Shown one piece after another: positions 36,071-47,959 of a DNA stretch of 64,000 nucleotides. Within the stretch, counting starts at the first letter, position 1, and the number at the start of each line of letters is the position of its first letter. The DNA comes from Monilinia fructicola (lineage: Eukaryota; Ascomycota; Leotiomycetes; Helotiales; Sclerotiniaceae), in NCBI GenBank assembly GCA_008692225.1, contig VICG01000001.1:3821501-3885500 (forward strand). The letters are read 5' to 3'. The position numbers and the translations under genes are program-made. The notes below the pieces were generated by a model. It saw only the letters and a program-made list of their open reading frames with translations. It made no database searches and was not told the origin of the DNA.

Positions 36071-36764
36071 TCTAGAATAACACCACCCCCTCCCCCTACT
36101 GCCTTCCTGCCGAATCGAAAATCCCCACACTAACGATCAACTCTCCCATCTTCCCTCCTCCCTCCTCCCTCCTCCCCAAATAAATTACTACAGAAAACCA
36201 GAACCAGAACCACAGCCCACGACCGTACTCCGATCAAGATCCAGCCTAGAACACGCGTAGAAGATATCAGCTCCTCACTCCCCAGGAGCCAATTTTTCCA
36301 AGTCTAAACCCAGACATCGCTTTGTTATGTCAACGATATCTCTTGGGTGGATGGGTTGGGTGGTTATTCTAGCATAGCATAGCATAGCATAGCAGAATAA
36401 CCAATCAATCAATAAACCCCATCCCTCAATCCCAACCGCAACTCGTACCTCAAACACCCATTCCATTCCATGCTTCCCCGACTCCAAGCTCCCAAAATGC
36501 TATTCCTCTTGGGCTGTTGGGATGTGAGATTTGAGATTTGAGATTTGAGATTTGAGATTTGAGGTGAGATGAGATGAGATAAGATATAGATTATGGGATG
36601 AGGATGAGGATGAGGATGAGGGTTTATAGAGAATGTATCGTATACCTAGGTAGCTGGAGGTATAATGGAATACTCAGTAAGTCAGTAAGTCAGTATACTA
36701 GTAACCTACCTAATAGACAATAGATGATACAAAATATCTCGATTGTATATCCTGTTGTATTGTT

Positions 36765-36765
<1 letters not shown>

Positions 36766-36796
<31 letters not shown>

Positions 36797-36809
36797 TGTA
36801 TGTATGTAT
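36766..36809. repeat. (GTAT)n microsatellite
   Basis: Ten to eleven TATG units in an AT-rich stretch. Confidence 0.95.
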
Positions 36810-38441
36810 ATGTGTATGTATATATCACCTAAAAAATACCCATCCACAATCATCCCGCACTTGAGCATCACAGCATCACAGTAATACAGCAACAAAGCAA
36901 CAAAGCAACAAAGCAACACAGCAGCTAGGTATACAAACCAAGTTCCCAACCCATCTCCCCCCTCTCCTCCCAACCCAGCAGATAGCGCACCACGAGAACG
37001 CTCTTATAAACTTCATTCAATTCAATTCAATTCAATTCGAACCAATTCAATTCGAACCAATGATAAACTACAAGAGACGCTACTAGCAGATAAAAATCCA
37101 TCGATAGCCCGGAGATGATAGATTCTAGATTCTAGCATATCACATGTCTGTATGTGCGAAAGGATTGGGATGATGAAGATGCGGAGGTGAGCGAGCGAGT
37201 GGATGGATGCTGCGATGGATGAGGTTCGTATGAGGGCTCGATGTTACCCATCTATTGTTGCGTAGATGTTAATCGTGTGTTGATATTGATATTGATATTT
37301 GGGATCGCGTCAAGATGGAAGAGTTGAGCTATCGTACGGTATAGAGTTACATTGTTCATCCACACTACTTCTAGTTATCGGCGTGTATTTGTGAGGGGAA
37401 TTGATTGTGTATGGATATAAGTGAAATAAATGATCGATGAATGAATGAATGAACGAATGGGTCTAAGTGAATGTAAAATGGGAGTGTGAGAACCCTACCT
37501 ACTTCCTATGGTGGAGAGATCTTCGGATATTCAATAATCGATGTGAGCTTTGGAGTCGGGATGCTGAGGGTGTGAGTGAGATGTTCGGTGGGCGCGGGAA
37601 GGGGAGGGAAAGGTGGGGATTTCTTTGAAGTGTAAATCAACTCCCTACCTGTACTTGTCCTCGTTCTCGTTCTCATACAGACTGATGCCCAAGCATCACC
37701 GCCTCCAAAAACACCGCTCATAATTCCGCGCTTCAATGTATGATGCGAAGTATGCGGGTTTTATTCGTACTCTCCCTCCGTTTTGATCCTTTTGATCTAA
37801 TGCTTCGAGATTTCATTCTATGATCTCTGTTTCAATTACTCTCATCCAAACACCCAAACAACCGTCCCCCAAGCCTTCAACTAAATCCCAATCCTACAAG
37901 ACAAAACTACTAAGATCTTTGAGTGTCAACATTCCGTCAAATACTTGCTCGACAAATTCTCCTGTTCAGATTCAGATTGTGGGTCCATGTGCTAGAAGCG
38001 ATATGTGTTTTATATTTCATGTATAGAGATGGTGAATATGCAATTTTTGGCGATGAGTTATGAAAGGGGAGATATTATGGGATGGGAAGTTTGTTGTTGT
38101 GAGAGGTTTTTATGGTATTGCAAGTGATGACGTTTGCGGTTCTTGGAAGGAGGAAGGGTTTTGGGTTGGATGGGAATGGGATGGAGATTGCATTCATGAA
38201 TATGTTGGATTTTCGAAGTCATGAATATGAATGTGAGGAGATACCGGTGTTGGGAGTGAAGATAGTGGCTTGTGGTGAGAGGTAACTTGTTGAGTTATTT
38301 GAGTGATGTGAGGGTGATCGTATTTCAAGAAGGTTCATGATCACGATGAGATGAGAGGGATGAAGAGAGTTGCAAAGGGTAGGCGCTGGGAAGATAAGGA
38401 TGCGAAGCGAAGGGGAATCCATGGATACCATAGATAGCCTG

Positions 38442-38624
38442 GAGGGTTTACCAAGGACTTTCAGGCCCAAGGCCCTATAGCAGATATGCAACAAAAGAGA
38501 ATAGGCTATGTTTTACACGATTTTAAGCCTGATGTATTTACAAGATAGGGCAAAAGGGGGAACGATATAAGAGGTTTTCAGAGGATCTTTAGGCATGAGG
38601 CCCTGTAGCAGATATGCAACAAAA
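38442..38624. repeat. Pair of imperfect direct repeats, about 54 bp each
   Basis: Copies at 38442-38495 and 38571-38624 share AGCAGATATGCAACAAAA exactly and GAGG..TTT and AGGCCCT blocks upstream. They are 129 bases apart. Confidence 0.75.
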
Positions 38625-40067
38625 CTTTTCAATTTTCTGCCAGGCGGTGGGGTAGGGTAGGGTAGGGTAAATATGGATGTACATGGTAGGTATGTTCGTA
38701 AGTTACCCCTTGATCCTCGCCAGACTTGTTAATGATCAACGGTCTGCATTCTGATAGTAGACTCCGTTCGGGAAACTATTTCTCAATAGGATACATGTTT
38801 TGGGGAAACCACGGATTAAACTCAGTGTCTATTCATTTTACTGACACTGGCCAGTCAACTGCCATCAATACTCTCAAAACCTGCATCATTAATTGAATCG
38901 ATGACTTGAAATGTAGTAAAGCCATTTAAAAATCTGTATGGTAGTAGAGTGCGCATCTCTTCTGTTGACATTTTATGTTCACCGATTCGCATTATACAAG
39001 CTCCAGCAGAACTTCTTTTTGGCAAGCTGATGTCGCGGTAATAGCAACTATGCATATGCAACCGAGCTTCCCCCTTAGGAGATATCAACCACTATTCCGC
39101 CTTGTGATATCAGAACTCATCAGGCTATGGTTTGGAAGACCGAATTGCTATCACTCTCTTCGAGATGTTTAAACTAAAGTGCATGGAAATTAATTTCAAT
39201 GAGCTTTTCAACTCGTCAAAATATGCGCACTAACACCTGAATTTCATACTTTGCCTCGTTTCTTGAGTAATTAACAATGATGAAGAGGTTCCGCCAGACT
39301 GGAACCGCCACTATGATCCACGCTCGTTCGTATACTTGGAGCTGTGATGAGAAATTTATCCATCACCAACAACCAATAACACTCAAGATGACAACTTGGA
39401 TCTTATGACTCATGTTTCGATCTATGAAACGTTGAGAAGTACGAAATACGTATTATACAACAAGAAAGATCTGAGCTGAGCTGAGGGGTAACGCAATGAT
39501 GTTATGCTGACTGGTCCCGCTCTGGTGATGTACGGAGTAAGCTTAATTATCATTATCACAACGTTCGTATTCTGCTTTTGACATGGAATGGGCCAATGTT
39601 TTCATTGAAAGGTGCCGCGTAACCATAATGCAAAACCAGCTTTGAAGATCACTCAACCTCCTTTTTTGTGAAGCGGCAAGAATATCCATGGATGCTACTT
39701 AGTACAGTAATAATGTTTTCCTCTAACGAATAAGGTAGGTAAGTTATCATATGAGGTAAAGTGCCGATACCCTCTCCAAAGCGTTACTTATACCTTTACA
39801 CATAAATAATTCATCGGCTCCAAGACCAATAGGTTAATTAAGCTTCAATTAAGAAAACAAGGTCGGGTTTAGTTCCTTTAGTTTGAAAGTTAATTCTCAA
39901 AGTCCACTTGTATGTTACTGTAGTAGGCGAATAAGTATTAGTAATCAAGCTATCTATCCGTTACCTTTTTTTGGTCCCTGCAGAATCCAGATCTAGTCTT
40001 TCCCTTTGACCTGACCACTTTTACACGAAAGGTTGTGGGAGGGGAGCCTTCAAATCTCCGGACAGGT

Positions 40068-40106
40068 GATGGATGGATGGATGGATGGATGGATGGATGG
40101 ATGGAT
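40068..40106. repeat. (GGAT)n microsatellite
   Basis: Nine GATG units followed by GTGTGGAT copies. Confidence 0.95.
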
Positions 40107-40448
40107 GTGTGGATGTGTGGATGTGTGTATTGTTGATGGATGAAAGAATTAGATGAATTTGGAAGAGGAAGATATCTTGTGAATAATTGTTGTAATAAGG
40201 TTAAAGTTGAAGATAATAATGAGACCTCGGGAATTGATAGAACGATAATTATAGGTAGGATAAGGTTAGATACCTCCTGGTAAATATATATATGTATATA
40301 AGATCTTATATATGGATATATATACCTAGGTAACCTTATATGTCTATACTTAAATGGCCGATATTTATATAATTAAAGGACTTTAGGAACTTATAAAAGA
40401 TATATATCCATTACTATAATTATCGATACTTTAATTTTAAGTACTTTA
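40107..40448. other. AT-rich intergenic
   Basis: Only TATATA-rich sequence and short TA repeats; no gene. Confidence 0.4.
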
Positions 40449-40497
40449 AATAATAAATAAATAATAAATAATAAATAATAAATAATAATATAATAAT

Positions 40498-40529
<32 letters not shown>

Positions 40530-40688
40530 TAAATAATAAATAATAAAAATAATAAATAATAAATAATAATAAATAATAAATAATAAATAATAAATAATAA
40601 ATAATAAATAATAAATAATAAATAATAAATAATAAATAATAAATAATAAATAATAAATAATAAATAATAAATAATAAATAATAAATAA
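40449..40688. repeat. AT-only satellite, AATAAAT 7-mer and AAT 3-mer
   Basis: About 240 bases with no G or C. They are mostly tandem AATAAAT (7-bp period), with an AAT trinucleotide patch at about 40490-40525. Confidence 0.95.
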
Positions 40689-41767
40689 ACTTCTTATATT
40701 CTTATAAAGTCATAAGGAAAAAAGGAAGTATATACTTTATTTAATTATTCATAATATAGTAGTAATAATAACAAGACCCGCAAAGTTAACCTTACATCTA
40801 GCTTACTCATCATATATCTATATTTATGGAGAATCCTGTTTGTTATTCGTTAGGACTCCCAGGGCTCTCTCTCCATGGATCCATGGATGGATTAGAACGT
40901 ACTAGGGATGCATTAGATCTAAATTCTAATTAATACATTATTCATTCATTCATTCATTCAATCACTCATTTATCTCACTTACTGTATTACTACTCACTTA
41001 CTCATTCACTTGCTCACCATTCACTCATTCATCATTCACTCTCTTAAACCTTTACAACAAAATAACAATTCCAACTTCTCTTAATAAGAATCCTTCCAAC
41101 TACCTATTTCAACATACATACCTAATATACTGTCGGGTACCTCCTAATAACGCTTACACTCGTTCAACTATATACTACTACTACTAATATAATATAGTAT
41201 AATATCTTCACATTCTTTTCTTAGCATTCTTTTTTCTATCTACTGAGGCCTAAGATCATTATATCAAACTAATTTTGATAAAACAAATCGAAAACTTGAC
41301 TTTGACCTTGAAACATCCTCTCAATAAACAAACTACCGAAATTACTTGATGGAAACAGAAAAATAAGTTGGAGTATTACAAGTATCCCTGGATGTCAAAT
41401 GTTGAATGTTGAATGTCAAACACACCGTCACATCACATCACATCACATCACGATCAATCAGTTCCAAGGTTGTACGGACTGTGTCAAATCTATCAAACAA
41501 CCATCCATCCATCCATCCATCCATCATCTATCCGTCTATTCACCCATCAATCAACAAGACCTGATTGCGACATTCCAACCATATTTTAAGAGGAGTTGAA
41601 AGCATATATCTTCCGCATTCCACCACGGGAACCTCCCGCGTCCGCAAAAGACATCGGAGGAAGATAAAAAAAAAGTTGGGGAACGATAAGAAATTGGTGG
41701 AAAGAGAGTCAGGAGTTATCAGGAGATTATCATTGCGATCGCGAAGACCATTATCGACGTCTACAAA
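40689..41767. other. AT-rich intergenic and leader of the CFEM-like gene
   Basis: ATTC repeats at 40942-40960 and CCAT repeats at 41501-41525. The last 150 bases are purine-rich and probably 5' UTR. Confidence 0.4.
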
Positions 41768-42556
41768 ATGTATCGACCAATCCTTCTTTTTGCTTCCACA
41801 ATCCTACCTGCCATTGTCAGTGCCCAACAATTAGCAGACGGTGCAATTGTTCCTTTCTCATCCGACCTTCCCTCTTGTGCCTCTCAGTGTGGACCTCTTT
41901 CCGATGTTCAAGGAGCTTGCGCTCCGCCTGCCATTGCCGACGTCTCTAGTTCTTGCTTTTGTGGTGATTTCCCGATTAAAACCTTTCCTTACGGGAACTG
42001 CCGGAGTTTCGTCTGTCTGCGGTGCCGCGAGTTGTACATCGACTGCAGATTTACAAAGTATCGAGACTTGGTACGAGCAGTACTGTAATACACAGTCAGC
42101 ATCAACCACCACATCGAGTAGCGGAAGTTCATCGACTTCCTCGAGTTCAGGCTCGAGCTCAGATAATACACACAAATCATGGTATGTAATTCTTATATGA
42201 AGAAAGTTAAATAAGGGACTAATCCCTTGCGAAGGTTTTCTACTCATGTGAAATGGGTTGCTATGCTCATTGTACTTGTTGTTGGTATAACGGCTGTTTG
42301 GCTCCTAGCATTTTATTTCAGACGACGATACCTTCGAAAGAGGGAGAAGGAAATTGAAATGAGACCTCCAATCGCCTTGGGGCCACATCAACTTCAAAAT
42401 GCGACAGGAGGTTACAGTTATGGGGATGGTGCGGTTAATGCCGCTGAAGGGGGGCATCACAAAGAAGCTGCTAGAGCAGCCGTGACATCTACACCAGGTG
42501 AAGCAACGAGGAATAAGAGAGAAAGTAAGGGGCTCCAGAAAAAGCAAAGAACTTGA
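41768..42556 (+). CDS. CFEM-like secreted/anchored single-pass membrane protein, one frameshift
   Basis: Exon 1 is 41768-42181 and exon 2 is 42235-42556. The 53-base intron has a GTATGT donor, an ACTAATC branch site and an AAG acceptor. A signal peptide (MYRPILLFASTILPAIVSAQ) leads to an ectodomain with regularly spaced cysteines: SDLPSCASQCGPLSDVQGAC, SSCFCGD, SSVCGAASC and TWYEQYC. A Ser/Thr linker follows, then one transmembrane helix (WVAMLIVLVVGITAVWLLAF) and a basic cytosolic start, RRRYLRKREKEIEMRPP. It resembles CFEM-type extracellular proteins but has a membrane helix instead of a GPI signal; a role at the cell surface is inference. The frame breaks at the T run 41968-41970: with one T fewer, the CFCGD segment joins the SRLKPFLTGT frame. 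The corrected length is then 244 residues and divides exactly. Confidence 0.7.
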
Positions 42557-44080
42557 ATTTATTGAATCTTGTGGAATATTATGGTTTTCATGAATGGGGC
42601 GTTAGACTTGGTGACATGGTGTTCAGGGAAAAGTCAAAGACGTATGGTCTGGATTGAGGATATATAATAGGCGAAGCTTTGTTGATACCACAGGTGATCG
42701 GGGATAGTGTCAGATAATATAACGACTTGAAGGTTTTCTGAGTCTGAGGGAACATCTTATCAAGCCCTATATCCAAGGGAATATTGGACGAGATCAACCA
42801 GACGAAGCATTGGATTGTCTCAACAATTATAAAACAACGAGAATCGCAATGAGACGAGTAGATTTGGAGTAGTCAGAAAGGCCGATAATATTAATTTAAT
42901 GAGGTTTCCATATTCGTCTTTTGTCTAGTGCAGATGAATTTGGTGAGGCGGCAAAAGATTTGGGTTGGCAGAATAAAAACAAAACAAAACAGACCAGGTT
43001 GTTTTTTGTTTGACGACATCAAGGTCAACGGGTGCTTGAGATAATCTCAAAATTTACATGTCGGGTCAAAGAGATTTCTTATACTTTAACCTTTTCAATC
43101 TCTACCTTTTTAAATTCTGGATGGGGATTCTTTCTTCAAGCCAGCAACACAACCTTGAGTCTTCTAGATCAATCTAACTTACAGCCAACCTTGGAATGCC
43201 TTTCCATTTGGCAATTCTAAGAAAATTTATTGTCCTTGGTTCTCCATCCTCTTGACTTGTTTTCATTCTCAACTCTCGAATTCAACCAAGTCTGGTTTTG
43301 TATTGGACGTCAGTCAGTCTCCTTTCTCTGTGGCTTGTCCATCTATCTTTTGACTATCAACAATATTGATTCCTCCATATTCGATTGAGTCCATGGGAGG
43401 TGGAAGCATGGTCTCGTCAGCCTTCTACCAATCACCACCAGCTAACTTCTTTTGCTGCAAGTCAGTTTTGAACTTTGAAGACATTCTTGAATATCTTACA
43501 GCTTTTTGGATTCTCTGATTCACCTTCGGCCTCTTCCACTTCCCTTCCGACTCTTTCTTTCTTCTTGGTGAAGCTTGGCATGTACGTATCGGCATTCACT
43601 TTATGATTATTCACAAACCCCCTCCTTTTTCACTAGTGGTATCTAGCGTCTCAACAACCTCTATTCTTTCGAGAAGACCTGCCTCCCTCTTCCTCGACTC
43701 TATTGCCTCTTTCTCTTGCAACTGTCAACCTTAGATATCTTTAAGGTCTTGCAAATACTTACTCTGATTGATAGTAACTTCCTCTTCAACCTATTGCAAT
43801 ATCTCATCATATACTTGCTTCGATCTTCGAAGATCTTCTAGAGTTCAAGAGTTTTGCTTGTTTCTCTTCGTTACTCCATACCTTAGACAAGAACTCAGGC
43901 TCCGCCTTTCCAGCGACCCTTACTGCTTTCCATCTTGCATAGCTTTTTACTTCGCTTCTAAAATAAGTGCTATAGGTTATCACTTCCTAGAGAACCCTTC
44001 TACCAGCTGTCCAACAAGAAACAAATTCTCATCAAGAAATCATTACTTATGATACTCTGAAACTCCAAGGCGGCAAAAAT
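42557..44080. other. Intergenic; long CT-rich leader of the RRM gene
   Basis: From about 43480 to 44050 the plus strand is rich in T and C (CTCTTCCACTTCCCTTCC, TTTCTTTCTTCTTGG), typical of a long fungal promoter and 5' UTR. No other gene seen. Confidence 0.45.
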
Positions 44081-47036
44081 ATGGACATGGCTTCCCCAAC
44101 CCAGAAGGGAGGGGATTATGCAGTCTTTGACTCTTTCAGTCAAAAAACTCCCTCCTATACATCGGTACCTTCCTTTGGCCCCAGCCTACATCAGCAACAC
44201 ATAACGAACCATGATCAAAGTCGAAGCTACATCCCGCTTGCCATTTCATCAACTCACAATCCTTTGAACCATAACAAAAGCCAAAATTCTACTGCGGACT
44301 CTCATAGTGAGCTCATCACAAACTTGAAAATTCGCATAGCAGTTCTTGAGAACGACCTCGCGTATGCTACGAAAGACAAAGATGAAGCCATCAAGAGCTC
44401 CATCACCATCGCTAGGGCATTGGGAAACATGGCCAATAATCCGGAGCTAGCTACAACGAAGGTACGGGAATCTGACACCGAGGAGCTGGAAGAGCTGCGG
44501 GTAGAAGTCAAGAGATTGAGGAGAGAGAATGGTTTGCTCTGGGTCGTCGAATTGAAACTCGGGAAGATAGTCATATTGTTTCTTATGACAATTCCCAAAT
44601 ACAGTTTACAGAGTTGGCAATACTTATCAGGTTTCAGGTAAGGAATCTGGAAGATCACACTCAGGACATCCCATCATAGATGCGGCAATAAAGAAGATTA
44701 GTGCACAAGACGCTCCCAATCGCTCTCAACGCACTGTCGAATTCAATGAAGAGACACAACTTCCTAAAATTGTCAATCTCGAGAGACTGGAAGACGGTAG
44801 CCAGGCAGTTCCATCGAGAGAACCCATCCTACCATACACTCCAAGCAGGAGAAGCATTCATGACATCAATACCTCCAACCTTGACGATGTTCTCGCTTCC
44901 GACAATGAAGACATGCCCGAAATGAAAATTGAAGATCAGCTCCGCTACCAGGAGCGTGCTAACGCAGACATACCTGTCCCGGCCATTCGAAAAGCTGGTT
45001 TTGTGTGTACTCCCGAGGAAAGCCATTCGAGGTGATGATTATGCTAATCGTGGATATGCAATCGCAATAATTATTATGCGCGCTTCAATAATCGCAATGC
45101 ACCCACTGGACCAAGACCTTTTGACATCCCTCCCGATATGCCTGAAGGCACGAGTATTTGGGCCTCACCTCAACAAAGAGATGATGAGATTAATAGTCAT
45201 ATGCGAGCTTCTGATTCTAGAGAATTCAAGTTCCCTGATTATTTCAGACACGGACTTAGTTATGTTCCCAAGGAAGATGATTTTGACACTTTTTCGTGGG
45301 GTACATATCGGTGGACTGCCAAAAGACATAGATTTGAGAGATGTCCTTGCTCGGGTTCGAGGCGGAAGAATCTATTCATCAGTTTTACTTAACACGATGT
45401 CTATTTGTGGAAGTAACTCTGCACTCGTTACATTTATCAAACAGGCAGATGCAGAAGCTTATGTTGAATATGCGAATGCTCATCCTATTACCTTTGAATC
45501 CTCAGATTCCGACAATCAACATGTCACCACGGCAATTGTCACTCATATCCATACCCCCACATTTCCCTTCTCCCCCGGAAAACTCAAGACTATTTTTGAG
45601 TTTAATCGCACCCGCATTCTCACGGTTCGTAAATTTCCCACAGCAGATATCTCTTCGCCGTCTAGAGAGTGACCTGTCTGGTAGAACTAGAATCAGAGCA
45701 GAGAGAATGTTGGAATGGTATATTGATGAAAGAGGGGACGCTTAGGATGGAATTCTCCAATGTTGATGCTGCAGGTAGTGCATTTGGTATGTTGTCGAAC
45801 ATGAATAGTTACAGAGATTTCAATCTGGAGTTGCAATTCGAAAAGGACAACTGTGAGGGAGATTTGGAGGATTTGGAGAAGGAGGCTGAGAAGAGAAAGC
45901 CGATGTTCCAAAAAACCGAACTTGGGAAGAAAGAGGAAACACCTCAATCTAACTCTTTTGGTAATATTGAGGTGGTGAACGATTCAATGGATGTTGTTGA
46001 AACGGGCTTGATATACAGAGAAAACGATTGGCGGCTTTGCAAAGACATCATGATGCCATCCATCATTGAGGGGTAAGGGCTTGCAGTCAAGTTCTTGGGC
46101 TGATGAGGTTATTGAGGAATTCGAAGATAATACGCCAATCCCAGCATTCTATAGTCAAACCGAAGAACTCGCAGTCTTGAAGAGCAATGAATTCTCCAAA
46201 GAGAAAGATACTCTCAGACCTCAAACTCAACTACGTCAAACACATTCAAACACTACATCGGTCTCCACTCTCGTTGGACCTATCGAAGCACCAAGAAAGG
46301 ATGAAGATACCAGTACCGCCCCAGTCACTCCACAACACGTCCCTCGCATCATCACCGGAAAACAATGGCTCCTAGAACTCACCGCTAAGGAACCATCTTC
46401 ATCCACATCCGCATCTATATTCACGCCTCCATTTGCAAGCCCACCCGCGCTCACTCCATCCACACCAAACTCCGACGAGGCCACCCCCAGACCTCACCTT
46501 ACCCTCGCCACCACTTCTCTCCCCTCAAAGATCACAAGCAAATCTCCCGAGCCGAGCTCCGCAGAGTATAGCCTCCACTCTTTTGCCTCCTCCGCTGTCT
46601 CTGTTGGCGATGATTCCCCCCAATTCGCACTCCCCAAGGAAACAAATCATGTTCAAGATCATACTCAATCTCCAGCTCCGGTTTCCTCCAAGCCTACAAG
46701 TACCAATTCGCCCAATTTCGGTGGTCCTCTCTTTTCTGCAGCGGGTCATCCTGTGCATTCTGGTCGATCTTCCCAACTAAGCCAACCTGTCATCTCTACC
46801 CCTCAGCCCAAGCCCTGAACACCTTCAAAAACACTATCAGAGACGCAGATACCAACGTTATATTCGAGCCCGGAGTTGATACCGAAAAGGCAATCCTAGA
46901 CAGTGAGGCTGGCAGTCCAAAGGGCAGTGATTGCGAACAACACGAAGCTTTGGGAACGGTCAGGAGGAGGGGCAAGGTACCGTGGTCAAAGTTGGTGGAA
47001 ACCTCAAGCCGGAGGAAGAACTCGCGACAAAGATGA
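44081..47036 (+). CDS. RNA-recognition-motif protein, interrupted by about nine apparent frameshifts
   Basis: The start is ATG 44081 (MDMASPTQKGGDYAVFDSF). A disordered N-terminus is followed by a helical stretch (LITNLKIRIAVLENDLAYAT to ELRVEVKRLRREN) that may be a coiled coil. A polar region includes PRPFDIPPDMPEGTSIWASP. An RRM-like domain then has VHIGGLPKDIDLRDVLARVR (RNP2-like start) and SNSALVTFIKQADAEAYVEY (RNP1-like strand). A second beta-alpha block has MEFSNVDAAGSAFGMLSNMN, and a Ser/Thr/Pro-rich tail follows. Family known only as fungal RRM proteins; RNA binding is inferred. Continuous reading needs removal of short insertions at 44537-44540 (CTCT), 44610-44613 (AGAG), 45031 (GG), 45054 (ATAT), 45290 (T5), 45654 (TT), 45734 (G4), 46070 (G4) and 46794 (CTCT). 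Corrected, it has 980 codons without stops. Another frame stays open to 47128, so the end is uncertain. Confidence 0.6.
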
Positions 47037-47959
47037 ATCCCGATGAAATTGATCTGTGTCTTGAGTCTGAGACTGAAGCTGAGGGAGCTGAAAACCAGGG
47101 TCTCTTCCAAAAGGAGTTTGAGTCTTAGAGCGGATGGTCAAGCAGAAATGCATGGTTTCTGATCCTTTGCTTGGCGGTGAGGAGGATCAGCGTTGCGAGT
47201 CTAGTGCTCGGGATGAGGATAGTAGTGGTGGGAAGTTGCATGGTCATTATAATACTTCTGCCGAGACTCATTGAGCGGCATTTCGATTGTTGATTGGGGT
47301 GGGGATTAGATGGTGGATGGTGGATGGTGGATGGTGGATGGTGGATTATGGTTTGGGTGTGCATTTGATTTCTGAGAGATGGGGAAGGTGCTTGATATCA
47401 TTGATATATGTCATCCATCTATTCGTCCATGCATCCAATCATCCTCTCGAAGATTTCTCGTTTACATTTGCGGGTTAGCCCTGGGGGTACATACATACAT
47501 ACATGCATGCATGCATGTATCAAAACTATCATTTTTCATTCAAGTTCTTTTTTGTCGGGAGAATTCACATATGCGTACATAATAGCTAATCAGAAAGACA
47601 TCCATCAATACTCAGGTATAGATTGGTATATGAGCGATATCTCGATTCTGGATTGAGCTCTATCGAGATTCCGAACCGAAAGCAATGGATAGACCGCGAT
47701 GGTAGACGAGGGGCGGATTTCTTAGGTACATACATAGCGAAACGTTTCGTAGTAATAAAAACTCCTCCTATTCAATTCCTAGTCTGCCCTCGAGCCCGGG
47801 ACGCAAGTATCATCAAGATCCGCCGCAGGATCATCTACCCACCCACGCAGCATCTGCAAGATTCACATTCACATCCGCACCACCCCCACACACGCTCTTC
47901 CGCTTGCGATTCCCGGTTCTCATACTCCCCACAGAAATTGCGGATAGTACGAGTCCAAT
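47037..47959. other. Intergenic with GGTGGAT and ATGC/ACAT repeats
   Basis: GATGGTGG copies run at 47308-47346 and (ACAT)(GCAT) copies at 47489-47517. No gene recognised. The region may contain the 3' UTR of the RRM gene. Confidence 0.45.

Larger units (their letters stand above)
36071..40067. other. Gene-free stretch with several tandem repeats
   Basis: It holds TCCCTCC runs (36150-36172), GCATA repeats (36368-36395), a 7-bp GATTTGA repeat (36527-36561), GAGGATGA copies (36598-36620), AACAAAGC copies (36891-36918), TTCAATTCAA (37012-37040) and a GTAGGGTAGGGTAGGG run (38650-38668). ORFs near 37820-38026 and 38219-38494 are not supported by motifs. Confidence 0.45.

Noticed and set aside
35658..36130. 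ORFs around the CCAT repeat
   Set aside because: Driven by the microsatellite; no start or domain support.
36025..36809. Regularly repeated short units that could suggest a CRISPR-like array
   Set aside because: They are simple tandem microsatellites without unique spacers, in a eukaryotic genome.
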